This document shows positions 1 to 8,395 of a DNA stretch of 64,000 nt, in pieces. The position numbers were made by a program, and so were the translations under genes. The stretch comes from CAXTKD01 sp964244885 (GTDB lineage: Bacteria > Pseudomonadota > Alphaproteobacteria > Sphingomonadales > Sphingomonadaceae), in assembly GCA_964244885.1 (NCBI GenBank), contig CAXTKD010000008.1, positions 81,630 to 145,629 on the forward strand, written 5' to 3'. Within the stretch, counting starts at the first letter, position 1. Each line of letters starts with the position of its first letter. The notes under the pieces were generated by a model. It did not search any database, was not told the origin of the DNA, and saw only the letters and a program-made list of their open reading frames with translations.

Positions 1-1
1 G

Positions 2-544
2 GGCGCGGCGCGGCTGACGTTTCGAGACGCGGACGTGGAGCCGCTCGGCACGCCCGGCAAGGGGGCGGAGCATCTGGATTACATCGCCGATCGCGCTGCT
101 ATCTACCTCGCTTTCGAACAGCTCGGCGGCGCCGGCCGATGTCTGGAAATGGCTCGAGACTACGCCAAGCAGCGCATCGCATTTGGCCGTCCGATCGGCG
201 GCTACCAAGCGATAAAGCACAAGCTAGCCGACGTTTACATCGGCAACGAACTGGCGCGGTCACACGCTTATTACGGAGCCTGGGCACTCGAAAAGGGTGG
301 TGGCGAACTACCGGTTGCCGCTGCGGCAGCGCGCCTTTCGGCAACCGAGGCGAATTGGCAGGCGGCCAAGGAGAATATCCAGGTCCATGGAGGCATGGGA
401 TTCACATGGGAGTACGATTGTCATCTTTTTTTCCGGCGCGCCGAGCATCTGGCGCTCGTCAACGGCGCCCCTCGCGTCTGGCGGGAAAAACTGGTTGGAG
501 CGCTTGAGCGACAGGCCCGGGAGGCGCTGCATCCGAGCAGTTAG
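2..544 (+). CDS. acyl-CoA dehydrogenase, C-terminal part (5' end outside window)
   Basis: The reading frame is open from base 2 and ends at TAG 542-544, so only the C-terminal ~180 residues are present. The visible part is the all-helical C-terminal domain of acyl-CoA dehydrogenases: a glycine-rich stretch, a central helix with ARDYAKQRIAFGRPIGGYQ (the conserved R-x-x-F-G-x-x-I-x-x-x-Q signature), and the GGMGFTWEYDCHLFFRR segment near the end that contacts FAD and the neighbouring subunit. Family knowledge: these flavoproteins introduce a 2,3-double bond into acyl-CoA esters and pass electrons to ETF. It converges on the TPP-enzyme gene and probably supplies a beta-oxidation step of the same island. 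The substrate cannot be told from this fragment. Confidence 0.9.
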   Translation, partial: GAARLTFRDADVEPLGTPGKGAEHLDYIADRAAIYLAFEQLGGAGRCLEMARDYAKQRIAFGRPIGGYQAIKHKLADVYIGNELARSHAYYGAWALEKGGGELPVAAAAARLSATEANWQAAKENIQVHGGMGFTWEYDCHLFFRRAEHLALVNGAPRVWREKLVGALERQAREALHPSS

Positions 545-595
545 TGGAGGACCTAGGCCGGCGAGTGCGACGCGGTTGTACGGAGGCGGTTGGAG

Positions 596-2233
596 TTACA
601 GAATTCTATTCGCATCGAGCTTCAGATCGATGAGCAAAGGCCGATCTCTCCGCGCAATCGCCTGCTCGGCCAATTCAAAGTCCTTTTGGGTCCTGACCGT
701 GACCCCGTGGCCCCCTAGGGCAATCGCAATCGGGGCGAAGTCAGGCCAGTCGAACATGATGTTTGCAGGATTCATCTGCCTTCCGCGGAATTTGAAATGC
801 TCGGCTCCGTAGCTCCCGTCATTGCATAGGATGACGACAAGATCGGCTTTATGTCTGACGGCCGTGTTGAACTCTGTGAGCCCGCCATTCATAAAGCCGC
901 CGTCCCCGACCATCAGGACCGTCGGGCGCCCCTGCGCCGCAAAGGACGCGCCGATGGCGTGCGAAAGGCCCAGGCCGATTGATGAGAAGTTCACGGTCGT
1001 GAGAAAGGACTGTGGGTCGCAGGCGTCGACGAGCGTCCAGGCTAGGAACATGAAGCGCCCGACATCGGTTACCAGGACACGATCGAGGGGCAAGGACTGG
1101 TTTAGGCGCTGGAGAGCCCAGCGGAAGTCGACTGTCCCGTTTTCGTAGTCCGCGCAGCCGCCACGCTCTGGCTCGCTCGACGCGAGCTTATCCTTGAGCT
1201 CGGCGTCATAAAATCCAGACGGCGGAATTTCGGCTTCATCCAGCCAATGGACGATAATGTCGGCCATGCCCGCCGGATCGCCGACCAGGCCCGCATCCGG
1301 GAGCACGTTTTTTCCTACCTCCGTCGGCTCTAGATTGACTTGCACCAATCGCTTTCCGGACAGGAATGTGCCGGTCGACGTCGTGTAGCGGTTCAGGCCT
1401 GCGCCGAAGGCGATGATGCAATCGCTCGCCATGATGGTCTCGACCGCGACAGGCGAGCTCAATGTGCCGAAGATACCGATGTTGCGATCTTCGCCGCGAA
1501 ACAGGTCCTTGGCTTTCAGGGTGGTCGCAATCGGGGCATCGATACGCCTGGCGAGCTTCAAGATCGCATCCTTCGCGTCTGAAGAAATCGCGCCTCGTCC
1601 GGCCAGCACAATCGGCCGTTTGGCGGCGGCGATGATGCCCACGGCATTGTCGAGATCCTCGCTCGCTGGGATGACGGCCCGGCTTTCCGGTATGCGGATC
1701 CGCACAGGCTCGTAGGCCGTCTCTATCCAGTCGAACTCGATCGGGATGTTCAGGGCGATCGGCCGTCGCTCGACGATGGCTCTGCGCAGAGCCCGCGCCA
1801 CATCTTGCGCCACCGTGGCAGGCGAACGCAATTGCTCGAAACCGGCTCCGGCCGCGATGAAGAACTCGCGCTGCGCGACGTTCTGATTGTGCTCGCGGTC
1901 GGCGATCGGGGTATCACCGCAGATCAGGACAATCGGGATCTGCCCCTTCACCCCTTCGACGATCGCCGTCAGCGTATTCGTGACGGCCGGGCCATGCGTC
2001 ACGGTGCAGATGCCGACCTTGTTCGATAGCGCGGCGTAGCCGAGCGCCATGAGCGTGCAGCCCGCTTCATGGGCGGCGGCCACAAACGTGCCGCCGCCAT
2101 TGCGGATAAAGCTGTCGACCATGAACATGTTGGCGTCGCCCATGAGGCCGAAAAGCGTGTCCACGCCATTGTCGGCCAAGGCACGCGCCAAAGCTTCAAA
2201 AACCTTCAGGGTCTGACCCGTCGAATCAGTCAT
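596..2233 (-). CDS. thiamine-diphosphate-dependent enzyme, acetolactate synthase/decarboxylase family
   Basis: The 545-residue protein has the full three-domain layout of the ThDP decarboxylase/carboligase superfamily. The activating Glu is visible at about residue 56 (AHEAG context). The ThDP-magnesium motif is GDGGF at about 443 with the paired Asn in CNDGSYG at about 471. The ATG at 2233 was chosen over an upstream in-frame ATG because GGGAGAG lies about 8 nt before it. It is the last gene of the leftward operon that begins at the homogentisate-dioxygenase-like gene. Family members decarboxylate 2-oxo acids or ligate the resulting aldehyde, and some cleave 2-hydroxyacyl-CoA. A role in handling pyruvate, a 2-oxo acid or a 2-hydroxyacyl-CoA from the pathway is inference. 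It is probably not the biosynthetic ilvB, because no small subunit gene follows. Confidence 0.85.
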   Translation of the reverse strand: MTDSTGQTLKVFEALARALADNGVDTLFGLMGDANMFMVDSFIRNGGGTFVAAAHEAGCTLMALGYAALSNKVGICTVTHGPAVTNTLTAIVEGVKGQIPIVLICGDTPIADREHNQNVAQREFFIAAGAGFEQLRSPATVAQDVARALRRAIVERRPIALNIPIEFDWIETAYEPVRIRIPESRAVIPASEDLDNAVGIIAAAKRPIVLAGRGAISSDAKDAILKLARRIDAPIATTLKAKDLFRGEDRNIGIFGTLSSPVAVETIMASDCIIAFGAGLNRYTTSTGTFLSGKRLVQVNLEPTEVGKNVLPDAGLVGDPAGMADIIVHWLDEAEIPPSGFYDAELKDKLASSEPERGGCADYENGTVDFRWALQRLNQSLPLDRVLVTDVGRFMFLAWTLVDACDPQSFLTTVNFSSIGLGLSHAIGASFAAQGRPTVLMVGDGGFMNGGLTEFNTAVRHKADLVVILCNDGSYGAEHFKFRGRQMNPANIMFDWPDFAPIAIALGGHGVTVRTQKDFELAEQAIARRDRPLLIDLKLDANRIL

Positions 2234-2345
2234 GCCGATCTCTCCCGCGCGTTGGCGCATTCGTGGCCCGGGATGCTTATCGTCTGAAAGCACGATCCCG
2301 ATCGCGCTGAACGTAATCGTCCAGGAACGATGTCATCCAGGTCCA

Positions 2346-3206
2346 TCAGGTCCGAGATTTGTCCGTCAAATGTCGGCGAACCCAATCGTCGACGAGCGGC
2401 ACATAGACATCGGTATGATAAAGCATGAGCTGGTGTGTCCCCTTCTCGACGATCGCCAGTTCCTTTGGGCCGCCAATCTTCTCAAAGCTCCGAACAACGT
2501 AGGGTGTCGGGCAAATGGGATCATCTTCACCCACCGTGACCAACAGCGGCTTCGTGTTCTCGCTTGGCGAGGTTGGCGGCCGATATGCATACATCGAATG
2601 CAGGCTCGCGTAGCCGTAGGACCAGGCGCGAAGCGGATCGAGGCGCTTTTTGGCGAGAATATCCGGGTCGTCCTTCGCGTAGCTCGTGTTCCAGTCGAGC
2701 ACTTTAGTCAGATCGAACCGTTGCGTGTCGCCCACGCGGGCCGCCGTCGCGGCTGCTTCGGGGGCGTTGAGCTCGAAATAGAGTTTGCCCGCAACGGAGT
2801 CCGGCGGCGGCGGTTCCTCATGCAGAGTGGCCATGCCCATGATGATCGCGCCTGATATAGCCTCGGATGTGGCCAGCGAGTGAAAGGCTGGATTGCTGCC
2901 TTGGCTTGAACCCAAGATAAAAATCTCCTTTCCGGGCAGGCGCTCGCGGATCTCCTTTGCTGCGATGTCGATGTCCTCGAGCCATTCGGAAAAGCGCCAG
3001 TTGCCATTCTCGTTGCGGGCCTTCCCGTGTCCCGGAAGATCCATCGAGTAGACTTCGACGCCCCGCGCGGCCAAGGGTTCGCAGAAAATGTCGTACGTAC
3101 CGCCGTGTCCGCCGATGCCGTGGACAATCAGCAAAGCGTAGGCGGGATCGCCGACGGCGGCGTAGTGGTAAGCGTGGACCTGTCCAAAGAAGACGTCCTC
3201 ACGCAT
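2346..3206 (-). CDS. alpha/beta hydrolase
   Basis: This 286-residue protein is an alpha/beta-hydrolase-fold enzyme. It shows the oxyanion-hole HGIGGHGG segment at ~29-36, the nucleophile elbow G-S-S-Q-G at 99-103 (Ser101), an acid-bearing GEDDP loop near 215-225 and a C-terminal KGTHQ His. The ATG at 3206 is preceded by AAGGAG about 9 nt upstream; a longer in-frame extension would run deep into the CoA-transferase gene and was rejected. It starts 11 nt after the CoA-transferase stop, so it is translationally close-coupled. Monoglyceride-lipase, esterase and C-C bond hydrolase relatives share this architecture. A hydrolytic step on a ring-cleavage product or a thioester is possible, but the substrate is unknown. 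Confidence 0.85.
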   Translation of the reverse strand: MREDVFFGQVHAYHYAAVGDPAYALLIVHGIGGHGGTYDIFCEPLAARGVEVYSMDLPGHGKARNENGNWRFSEWLEDIDIAAKEIRERLPGKEIFILGSSQGSNPAFHSLATSEAISGAIIMGMATLHEEPPPPDSVAGKLYFELNAPEAAATAARVGDTQRFDLTKVLDWNTSYAKDDPDILAKKRLDPLRAWSYGYASLHSMYAYRPPTSPSENTKPLLVTVGEDDPICPTPYVVRSFEKIGGPKELAIVEKGTHQLMLYHTDVYVPLVDDWVRRHLTDKSRT

Positions 3207-3217
3207 CGGTTTTCTCC

Positions 3218-4408
3218 TTAGATGATCCGTTTTGCCCGGAGGGCCGAGCGCATTGCCTCGTCGCAACCGATTTCCGCCAAAAGCGCATCCGTATCGCCGC
3301 CGAGCGACGGCAAGGTTCTCTCGAGGTCGACATCGGCCAGAGGAAAGCGGACCATCGGCACTTCGCCAACCGGGCTCGACGCCTGAACGAACATCTGCCT
3401 GGCAGCAGCCTGGGGATGTTTCACGACCTCGGCCATGGTGCGTACGATGCCAAGCGGCAGCCCGCTTTTCCTCAGCCGCTGGAACCAATAGTCTCGGGGC
3501 TGGGCCGCGATCGTGGTCTCCACCATTTCTTCGGCGACGGCGCGATTCTCGCGCCGCATTGCAAGCGTCGAAATCCGGGGATCTTCCATCCATTCCGGGC
3601 GCTCAACGACATCGCGACAAAAGATTTGCCACTGGCGGTCATCGGCGATGGCAAGGCAGATATAGAGTTGGTCCGAAGCCAGATAAGGGCCGTAAGGACA
3701 AATGTACTGATGACGCATGCCGGACAGCGGCGGCTCGGCGCCGGAATGCCACGCGTGGTGAGGAAAATAGCCAAGCCAGAGCAGCGCGGAATCTAGCATG
3801 GCTACGTCGAGAAAGCGGCCTTGGCCCGTCTGGCCGCGCTCGAGAAGGGCGGCCTGAATACCGATGACGGCGTTCGAGCCGGCGATCAGGTCCGTGATGG
3901 GCAGGCCGACTTTGGCCGGCATCCCCGGATACCCATTCGAGAGAAGGATGCCACTCTCGGCCTGTACGGTGAGGTCATAGGACTTCATGCCGCCATAGGG
4001 ACCTTCGGCGCCGAAGCCTGATAGACTGCAGTAAATGATCCCAGGGTTGATCGCTTGGATTTCATCATAGGAAAAGCCGAGCCGGGTCGCGGCTCCCGGC
4101 GCGAGGTTTTCCACGAAAACGTCGACCTTTGCCGCGAGGGCACGGATGACGGCCGCGCCCTCCTCTGTCGCGACATCTATGCCCAGGCTCCGCTTATTTG
4201 CGTTGACCCAGACGAACCCGGACGAGAGGCCGGATACGACATCATCCCATTCGCGGACCACGTCACCACGTCCGGGGCGCTCGATCTTGATGATCTCCGC
4301 CCCCAGTTCGGCCATCACGAAAGTGCAGTACGGCATGGAAACCGCCTGTTCGAGCGCCAAAACCCGTATACCAGTCAGCGGCCTGAAGCCTCGGGAAGGG
4401 TCAGTCAA
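3218..4408 (-). CDS. CaiB/BaiF family (class III) CoA-transferase
   Basis: The 396-residue protein has the class III CoA-transferase N-terminus (LTGIRVLALEQ, AELGAEIIKIERP) and the catalytic-Asp region YDLTVQAESG, placing the aspartate that forms the mixed anhydride at about residue 145. These enzymes move CoA between carboxylic acids without a stable enzyme-CoA reservoir. Translation appears to start at TTG 4408 directly after the TGA of the MaoC gene; a GGGGGC stretch lies upstream, and the next Met (residue 25) would cut into the conserved fold. Its position between a MaoC hydratase and an alpha/beta hydrolase, with a CitE-like lyase one gene upstream, suggests activation of a dicarboxylate such as mesaconate, itaconate or citramalate. 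That substrate is inference. Confidence 0.88.
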   Translation of the reverse strand: MTDPSRGFRPLTGIRVLALEQAVSMPYCTFVMAELGAEIIKIERPGRGDVVREWDDVVSGLSSGFVWVNANKRSLGIDVATEEGAAVIRALAAKVDVFVENLAPGAATRLGFSYDEIQAINPGIIYCSLSGFGAEGPYGGMKSYDLTVQAESGILLSNGYPGMPAKVGLPITDLIAGSNAVIGIQAALLERGQTGQGRFLDVAMLDSALLWLGYFPHHAWHSGAEPPLSGMRHQYICPYGPYLASDQLYICLAIADDRQWQIFCRDVVERPEWMEDPRISTLAMRRENRAVAEEMVETTIAAQPRDYWFQRLRKSGLPLGIVRTMAEVVKHPQAAARQMFVQASSPVGEVPMVRFPLADVDLERTLPSLGGDTDALLAEIGCDEAMRSALRAKRII

Positions 4409-4915
4409 TCAAGCCCCCGGACGTTCCGGAAAGAGGGCGACACTCGGTGCGTCGGCACGTTTCCAGACCATAACGGAGCGTTGAAATTCCAGCGCCACAA
4501 GCCCGTCCTGCTTGATGCCGCGGGTCTGTACCGTCACCACGCCCTGCGTCGGGCGCGAGGCGGATTCGCGCACTGAAATAACTTCGGTCTCGGCATAGAT
4601 GGTGTCGCCCGGATAGACGGGATTGGGAAGTTTCACCCAGTCCCAGCCCAAGGCAAAGCCGTTTTCGCTCACGTCGCTCACGGCCAGCCCCGCGACGATG
4701 GAGAACGTCAGCGCGCTATTTATGAGCGGCTTCTTGAACTCGGTCTTGGCCGCGTAGTCAGCGTTGAAGTGGAGCTGATTGGTGTTGTTCGTGATCATCG
4801 TAAACTGGATATTGTCGGTCAGCGTAATCGTCCTGCCGATCCGCGCGCGGTAGATATCCCCGACCTCGAAGTCCTCGAAGAACCGCCCCGTCCAACCGAC
4901 TTTGACCTTGCTCAT
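4409..4915 (-). CDS. MaoC-like hotdog (de)hydratase
   Basis: A single-hotdog MaoC-type protein of 168 residues that begins with the typical FEDFEVGDIY segment and has the hydratase-2 region near residues 42-50. In the usual motif (D-x-N-P-x-H) the first Asp is catalytic; here the segment reads NNTNQLH, so an Asn (about residue 44) stands where Asp is expected while the following Asn and His49 are kept. It may therefore be a hydratase of altered chemistry or a thioester-binding partner. It sits between the CitE-like lyase and the CoA-transferase. The trio matches the transferase-hydratase-lyase logic used for itaconate or mesaconate (acid to acyl-CoA, hydration to a citramalyl-CoA type ester, cleavage to acetyl-CoA and pyruvate). 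The assignment to those substrates is inferred from context. Confidence 0.82.
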   Translation of the reverse strand: MSKVKVGWTGRFFEDFEVGDIYRARIGRTITLTDNIQFTMITNNTNQLHFNADYAAKTEFKKPLINSALTFSIVAGLAVSDVSENGFALGWDWVKLPNPVYPGDTIYAETEVISVRESASRPTQGVVTVQTRGIKQDGLVALEFQRSVMVWKRADAPSVALFPERPGA

Positions 4916-4933
4916 GGAGCCACTCCCTGTGGG

Positions 4934-5812
4934 CTATGCGGAACCGGCGGCTTCCAGCAAGCGGAGCGCCCTTAGAACGATCGGTTTGTCGACGAGCTGG
5001 CCGCCAACGGCGACGGAGGCGTCGCCGCGCAATTCGGCATCCCGAAAGGCTTCCGCCAGTTTGCGGGCGTAAGCTAACTCGCTCCCAGTCGGAGCAAAGA
5101 CATCGTTTATCTGCGCGATCTGCCGAGGGTTGAAGGTCGATTTTGCGCTGAATCCCAGCCGCCGCGCCTGGATGGTTTCGGCCAGCAGACCATCGGGGTC
5201 ATCGAGATTCGGATAGACTCCGTCGACGCTAAGGACCCGCGCCGCCGCTGCTGCCACGACCAACGCGGAGCGCGCGTAGATCATCTCGCTGGCCTCGGCG
5301 ACCCTTTCGGCGGGCAATCCAAGATCCAAGGCATAGTCCTCCGCGCCAAAGATAAGCCCGATAACGCGAGGATGGGCGGAGCCGATCTTCAGCGCCTCTC
5401 CAATCGCGTGGGCGCTTTCGATGGCCGCTAGTATTCTGACTTGGCCCAGCGGGATCGCTCGCTCATGTTCAATGGTCTCGAGGATGGCCGCCGCGCGCAA
5501 TATGTCCGATGCGGATTCCACCTTCGTCAGACAAATCCCATCTAAGCCGGGACCTGCAACAGCGCAGATGTCCTCCACCAGAAAATCGGTCGAGGGCGCG
5601 TTTACCCGAACAAAGCGCAAAGGGCCGTTCCACTCTCGCCGGATCGTGGACGCCACCATTTCGCGCGCCGCCGGCTTCTGACTCCAGATAACGCCGTCTT
5701 CCAGATCGAACATCACGACGTCCGCGCCCGAAACCTCGGCTTTGTCGAGAAAGCGCTGCTTATCGCCTGGAACGAACATCCACGATTTTAAGGATTTGGA
5801 ATGGATCGACAT
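4934..5812 (-). CDS. HpcH/HpaI aldolase/CitE-like acyl-CoA lyase
   Basis: The 292-residue protein belongs to the CitE branch of the HpcH/HpaI TIM-barrel family: N-terminal WMFVPGDKQRFLDKA, the magnesium/substrate segment MFDLEDGV at ~34-41, FVRVNAPST, and a GAEDYALDLG segment characteristic of citrate-lyase-beta-like and malyl-CoA or citramalyl-CoA lyases. Such enzymes cleave or form C-C bonds in 3-hydroxyacyl-CoA dicarboxylates, or hydrolyse malyl-CoA. The gene follows the dioxygenase-like gene by 18 nt and precedes the MaoC gene by 18 nt, so it is a middle gene of one operon. It probably performs the carbon-carbon cleavage that ends the dicarboxyl-CoA module. Malyl-CoA thioesterase activity is an alternative. 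Confidence 0.87.
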   Translation of the reverse strand: MSIHSKSLKSWMFVPGDKQRFLDKAEVSGADVVMFDLEDGVIWSQKPAAREMVASTIRREWNGPLRFVRVNAPSTDFLVEDICAVAGPGLDGICLTKVESASDILRAAAILETIEHERAIPLGQVRILAAIESAHAIGEALKIGSAHPRVIGLIFGAEDYALDLGLPAERVAEASEMIYARSALVVAAAAARVLSVDGVYPNLDDPDGLLAETIQARRLGFSAKSTFNPRQIAQINDVFAPTGSELAYARKLAEAFRDAELRGDASVAVGGQLVDKPIVLRALRLLEAAGSA

Positions 5813-5830
5813 GCCCGTCTCGCTTTTTTT

Positions 5831-6919
5831 TCAGGAGGCCTTCGTGAGGCCTAGATAGGCTTGGGTGGGAACGAGAGGCGCAAAGGTGTCGATGCTTACG
5901 CTTGTGAGTGCCCTCCGCATGCCGGGCGTTCTTTTAAGGTTGAAAGCATCACGGACCGCCTCTGTCGCGCCGTGCATGAGACCTTGCGGAAAGTGCATCA
6001 CGATTCCGGTTCGGCCTTGGTCGTCGTCATGGATGAAAAGGGCCTCGTCGCAATCGACGTTTCGGTGATTGGACGGCAGCTCCTCCGCGGTCAGGTCCGA
6101 AACCGCCATCTGCGGCAGGAATGTCACCACGATGAAAGCGTCGGTTTCGAACGTCGCCCACGATGTCGGAGCGAGATGGATGCGATCCGAGCTGATGGGA
6201 ATAATGTCGCGAATGTTGATCCTGAGCGGAAAGAAATCACCCTTCCAGCCGATCAAATCCATTGGGCAGTTGCGGTAGAAGACCGAGGTGAGGCCGCCAT
6301 CGTGCTTGACGCGCAACTCCCACTCGCTTTGGGCAGGCCACTCGTACGACGTTACGTCCGGGACCTCAATGACAGCGGGATCAAAGGGCGCGTGCCGGCC
6401 AATCTGCGTATGCTCGGTGAAGCGAAGGGGCGCCGAGGATTCAACGACGAAGAACAGGCCGTCGTCGCTCTCGGGAAAATGCCGGAAGGTCGTGCCCTTT
6501 GGCAGCAGGACGTAGTCGCCGGGCTCGTAGGCCAGAGGCCCGAATTCGGTTAGGAATGCCCCTGTCCCCGTGTGAACGAAATAGAGGAGGTCACCGGTGA
6601 CGTTGCGGTAACAATAGGGCATCGGCTTGCGTCGACGGCTGAGGCCGATGCGGACGTCGTGATTCGAGAGCAGCAGAGAGAAGTCGCCACGGTCGTCGTC
6701 CAAATCGTCCGCCTTCAGCCCGCGAACGTCGGCGGAATTGGACGCCAGGGCGCCCTCCACCCGAAGAACCTCGCTTGGGGACGCGCGGTGATAGAGCATC
6801 GCTGTCGGGCCAAAAAAGCCCTGACGGCCCACGAGCTCCTCGTACATCACGCCAACCGTGCCGACCCGCGCCTGACGCGTCGTTTTGCCCCGCACGTGAT
6901 GGATCCAACTCGACCTCAT
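5831..6919 (-). CDS. homogentisate 1,2-dioxygenase-like cupin
   Basis: The 362-residue protein resembles homogentisate 1,2-dioxygenase: an N-terminal beta domain with PMPYCYRN and GPLAYEPGDYVLLPKGT cupin strands, then a C-terminal cupin carrying the iron ligands. I see His285 and Glu292 in HRNVDCDE and His316 in GLMHGATE. The canonical spacing is H-x5-E; here it is H-x6-E. The protein is also shorter than classical HmgA (about 430-440). It is therefore likely a ring-cleaving dioxygenase of this family with a different hydroquinone or phenylacetate-type substrate. ATG 6919 has GGGAGGG about 6-8 nt upstream. It is the first gene of the leftward operon, 22 bases from the palindromic operator at 6941-6956. 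Confidence 0.8.
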   Translation of the reverse strand: MRSSWIHHVRGKTTRQARVGTVGVMYEELVGRQGFFGPTAMLYHRASPSEVLRVEGALASNSADVRGLKADDLDDDRGDFSLLLSNHDVRIGLSRRRKPMPYCYRNVTGDLLYFVHTGTGAFLTEFGPLAYEPGDYVLLPKGTTFRHFPESDDGLFFVVESSAPLRFTEHTQIGRHAPFDPAVIEVPDVTSYEWPAQSEWELRVKHDGGLTSVFYRNCPMDLIGWKGDFFPLRINIRDIIPISSDRIHLAPTSWATFETDAFIVVTFLPQMAVSDLTAEELPSNHRNVDCDEALFIHDDDQGRTGIVMHFPQGLMHGATEAVRDAFNLKRTPGMRRALTSVSIDTFAPLVPTQAYLGLTKAS

Positions 6920-6940
6920 GCGGCCCTCCCCATAGAGAGT

Positions 6941-6956
6941 ATGGCATCTGTGCCAT
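6941..6956. promoter_or_regulatory. 16-bp palindromic operator, site 1 (dioxygenase operon)
   Basis: ATGGCATCTGTGCCAT is a perfect inverted repeat (6-bp arms, 4-bp spacer) 22 bases upstream of the dioxygenase-like start codon. On the minus strand it directly follows a CATAAT that could be a -10 hexamer, so a bound protein would block transcription. The same 16-bp pattern recurs at 8239-8254 and 16925-16940, each in front of another transcription unit of the island. The TetR-family gene at 17027-17689 is the natural candidate to bind it. Confidence 0.65.
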
Positions 6957-7014
6957 TATGTCCTATCTGTCAATAGTCCGATCGGACGATCTTGGCTTTT
7001 ACCAATGTCAACCT

Positions 7015-8181
7015 TCAAATCGGCGAGGACGCCCATTCCACGAGGCGCCGCATGAACAATCGACCGCGTTCCATTTGGGAGACTTCGACATACTCGTTCG
7101 GCTGATGCGCCTGCTCGATCGAGCCCGGACCGCAGATCACCGTCGAGAAGCCCGCGCGCTGAAACTGGCCCGCCTCGGCGACATAGGAGACTACGCGGGG
7201 CGGGCCATTGTAGCCCGCGAGCGTCCGCGCCAAAACCTCCGCTGCGCCGTTCGCATCCGGTGCCAAGGGAGGAGTGTTGCAAAGCTCCGTGACGGTAACC
7301 CCTGCTTCGGGCGCGCGCATCTTCAAGGCCGCGTCCATGGCTTCGGCTTCCTTGAGAAACGGCGCCAGAATGGCTTGAGGATTAAAGCCGGGCGGACACC
7401 GGAGGTCGAACAGGAAGGCGCACTCGCGGGCTAAAATGTTTCCGGCCGTTCCGCCGTTGATCGTGCCGATCGTCAGCGTCGCGCCTTTGGGCACGAACGG
7501 CGAGGCAGGATCGCCCTGCGCTTCTAGTCGGTCTGACAGCGCCACCAGCAACGCCATCAGTCTTACGGCCTCAACGTTGGCCGACACACCAAGGTGGGTC
7601 AAACTGGAATGGGCCTCGCGGCCGGTCACCATGACTGCGAAGTTGTTGATGGACTTGTGGCCGTTCACCGTCAGCATGTCGGATGGCTCTCCCACGACCA
7701 CGAAGACCGGCTGCCGAAGCTCTCGCGCCAGTACCTCGATCATCGCCGGCGCGCCCAGGCAACCAATCTCCTCGTCGTACGAAAGCGCCAGATGCACTGG
7801 CCGGCTTGGTCGGGCGGCGATCAGGTCCGGCACGACACCCAAGGCTAGGGCGAGGAAGCCCTTCATATCGCAAGTCCCGCGACCGTGAAGCCGGCCATTC
7901 CTCTCAACCAAGGTAAACGGATCGGTATCCCAGGACTGGCCGTCGACCGGCACCACATCGGTGTGGCCGGAGAGCACGATGCCGCCCGCAACATTCGGAC
8001 CCACAGTGGCGATCAGGCTCGATTTGCTTCCCTCGGCGTTCGGAATCCTGCGATGCGGAACGCCATGGCTTTCGAGATAAGCCTCGACCCATTCGATTAG
8101 CGAAATGTTGGAGAGACGGGACGTGGTGTCAAAACCCACGAGTGCCCTCAAAATCTCTATGCTGGGGGCAAGATCGGACAT
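7015..8181 (-). CDS. M20 family metallohydrolase, acetylornithine deacetylase (ArgE)-like
   Basis: The 388-residue protein has the M20 di-zinc site: His73 and Asp75 in SGHTDVVPVDG, the bridging Asp105 in GRGTCDMKG, Glu137-Glu138 in SYDEEIG, a GEPSDM segment, and the last His in IEQAHQPNEY near the C-terminus. It also has the small dimerisation/lid domain insert expected for ArgE/DapE/CPG2 enzymes. These cleave N-acyl amino acids or small amide bonds. In this catabolic setting it may release an amino acid from an N-acyl conjugate rather than work in arginine synthesis (inference). ATG 8181 was preferred to an upstream TTG at 8202 because the N-terminus then matches the usual family start. The gene is transcribed away from the ligase at 8396, with operator site 2 between them. 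Confidence 0.85.
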   Translation of the reverse strand: MSDLAPSIEILRALVGFDTTSRLSNISLIEWVEAYLESHGVPHRRIPNAEGSKSSLIATVGPNVAGGIVLSGHTDVVPVDGQSWDTDPFTLVERNGRLHGRGTCDMKGFLALALGVVPDLIAARPSRPVHLALSYDEEIGCLGAPAMIEVLARELRQPVFVVVGEPSDMLTVNGHKSINNFAVMVTGREAHSSLTHLGVSANVEAVRLMALLVALSDRLEAQGDPASPFVPKGATLTIGTINGGTAGNILARECAFLFDLRCPPGFNPQAILAPFLKEAEAMDAALKMRAPEAGVTVTELCNTPPLAPDANGAAEVLARTLAGYNGPPRVVSYVAEAGQFQRAGFSTVICGPGSIEQAHQPNEYVEVSQMERGRLFMRRLVEWASSPI

Positions 8182-8238
8182 ACGCCGAACGTACACTCGC
8201 AATAGCGAGATTACAAGGAAATCTGCGTTTATGCCTTA

Positions 8239-8267
8239 TTGACATGAATGCCATATACTTCTAATTA
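8239..8267 (+). promoter_or_regulatory. operator site 2 overlapping a promoter, divergent M20 / acyl-CoA ligase intergenic region
   Basis: TTGACATGAATGCCAT (8239-8254) is the second copy of the 16-bp palindromic motif; on the other strand it reads ATGGCATTCATGTCAA. Its TTGACA half is a perfect -35 hexamer, and 17 nt further lies TAATTA (8262-8267) as a possible -10 for the rightward acyl-CoA ligase. A repressor here could control both divergent genes. The motif match is directly visible; its regulatory role is inferred. Confidence 0.6.
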
Positions 8268-8395
8268 TTCTCAGCGACCGATCAAACGAGATTAGCTGGC
8301 CACGCGGGCTATCCCTTGGCTCAACCTCCGCCGGAGCGGGCGCGCAACTTCGATTCCCCCTGTCGCCGCTCGGCGAGATGGCTGCAGGAGCCGAG

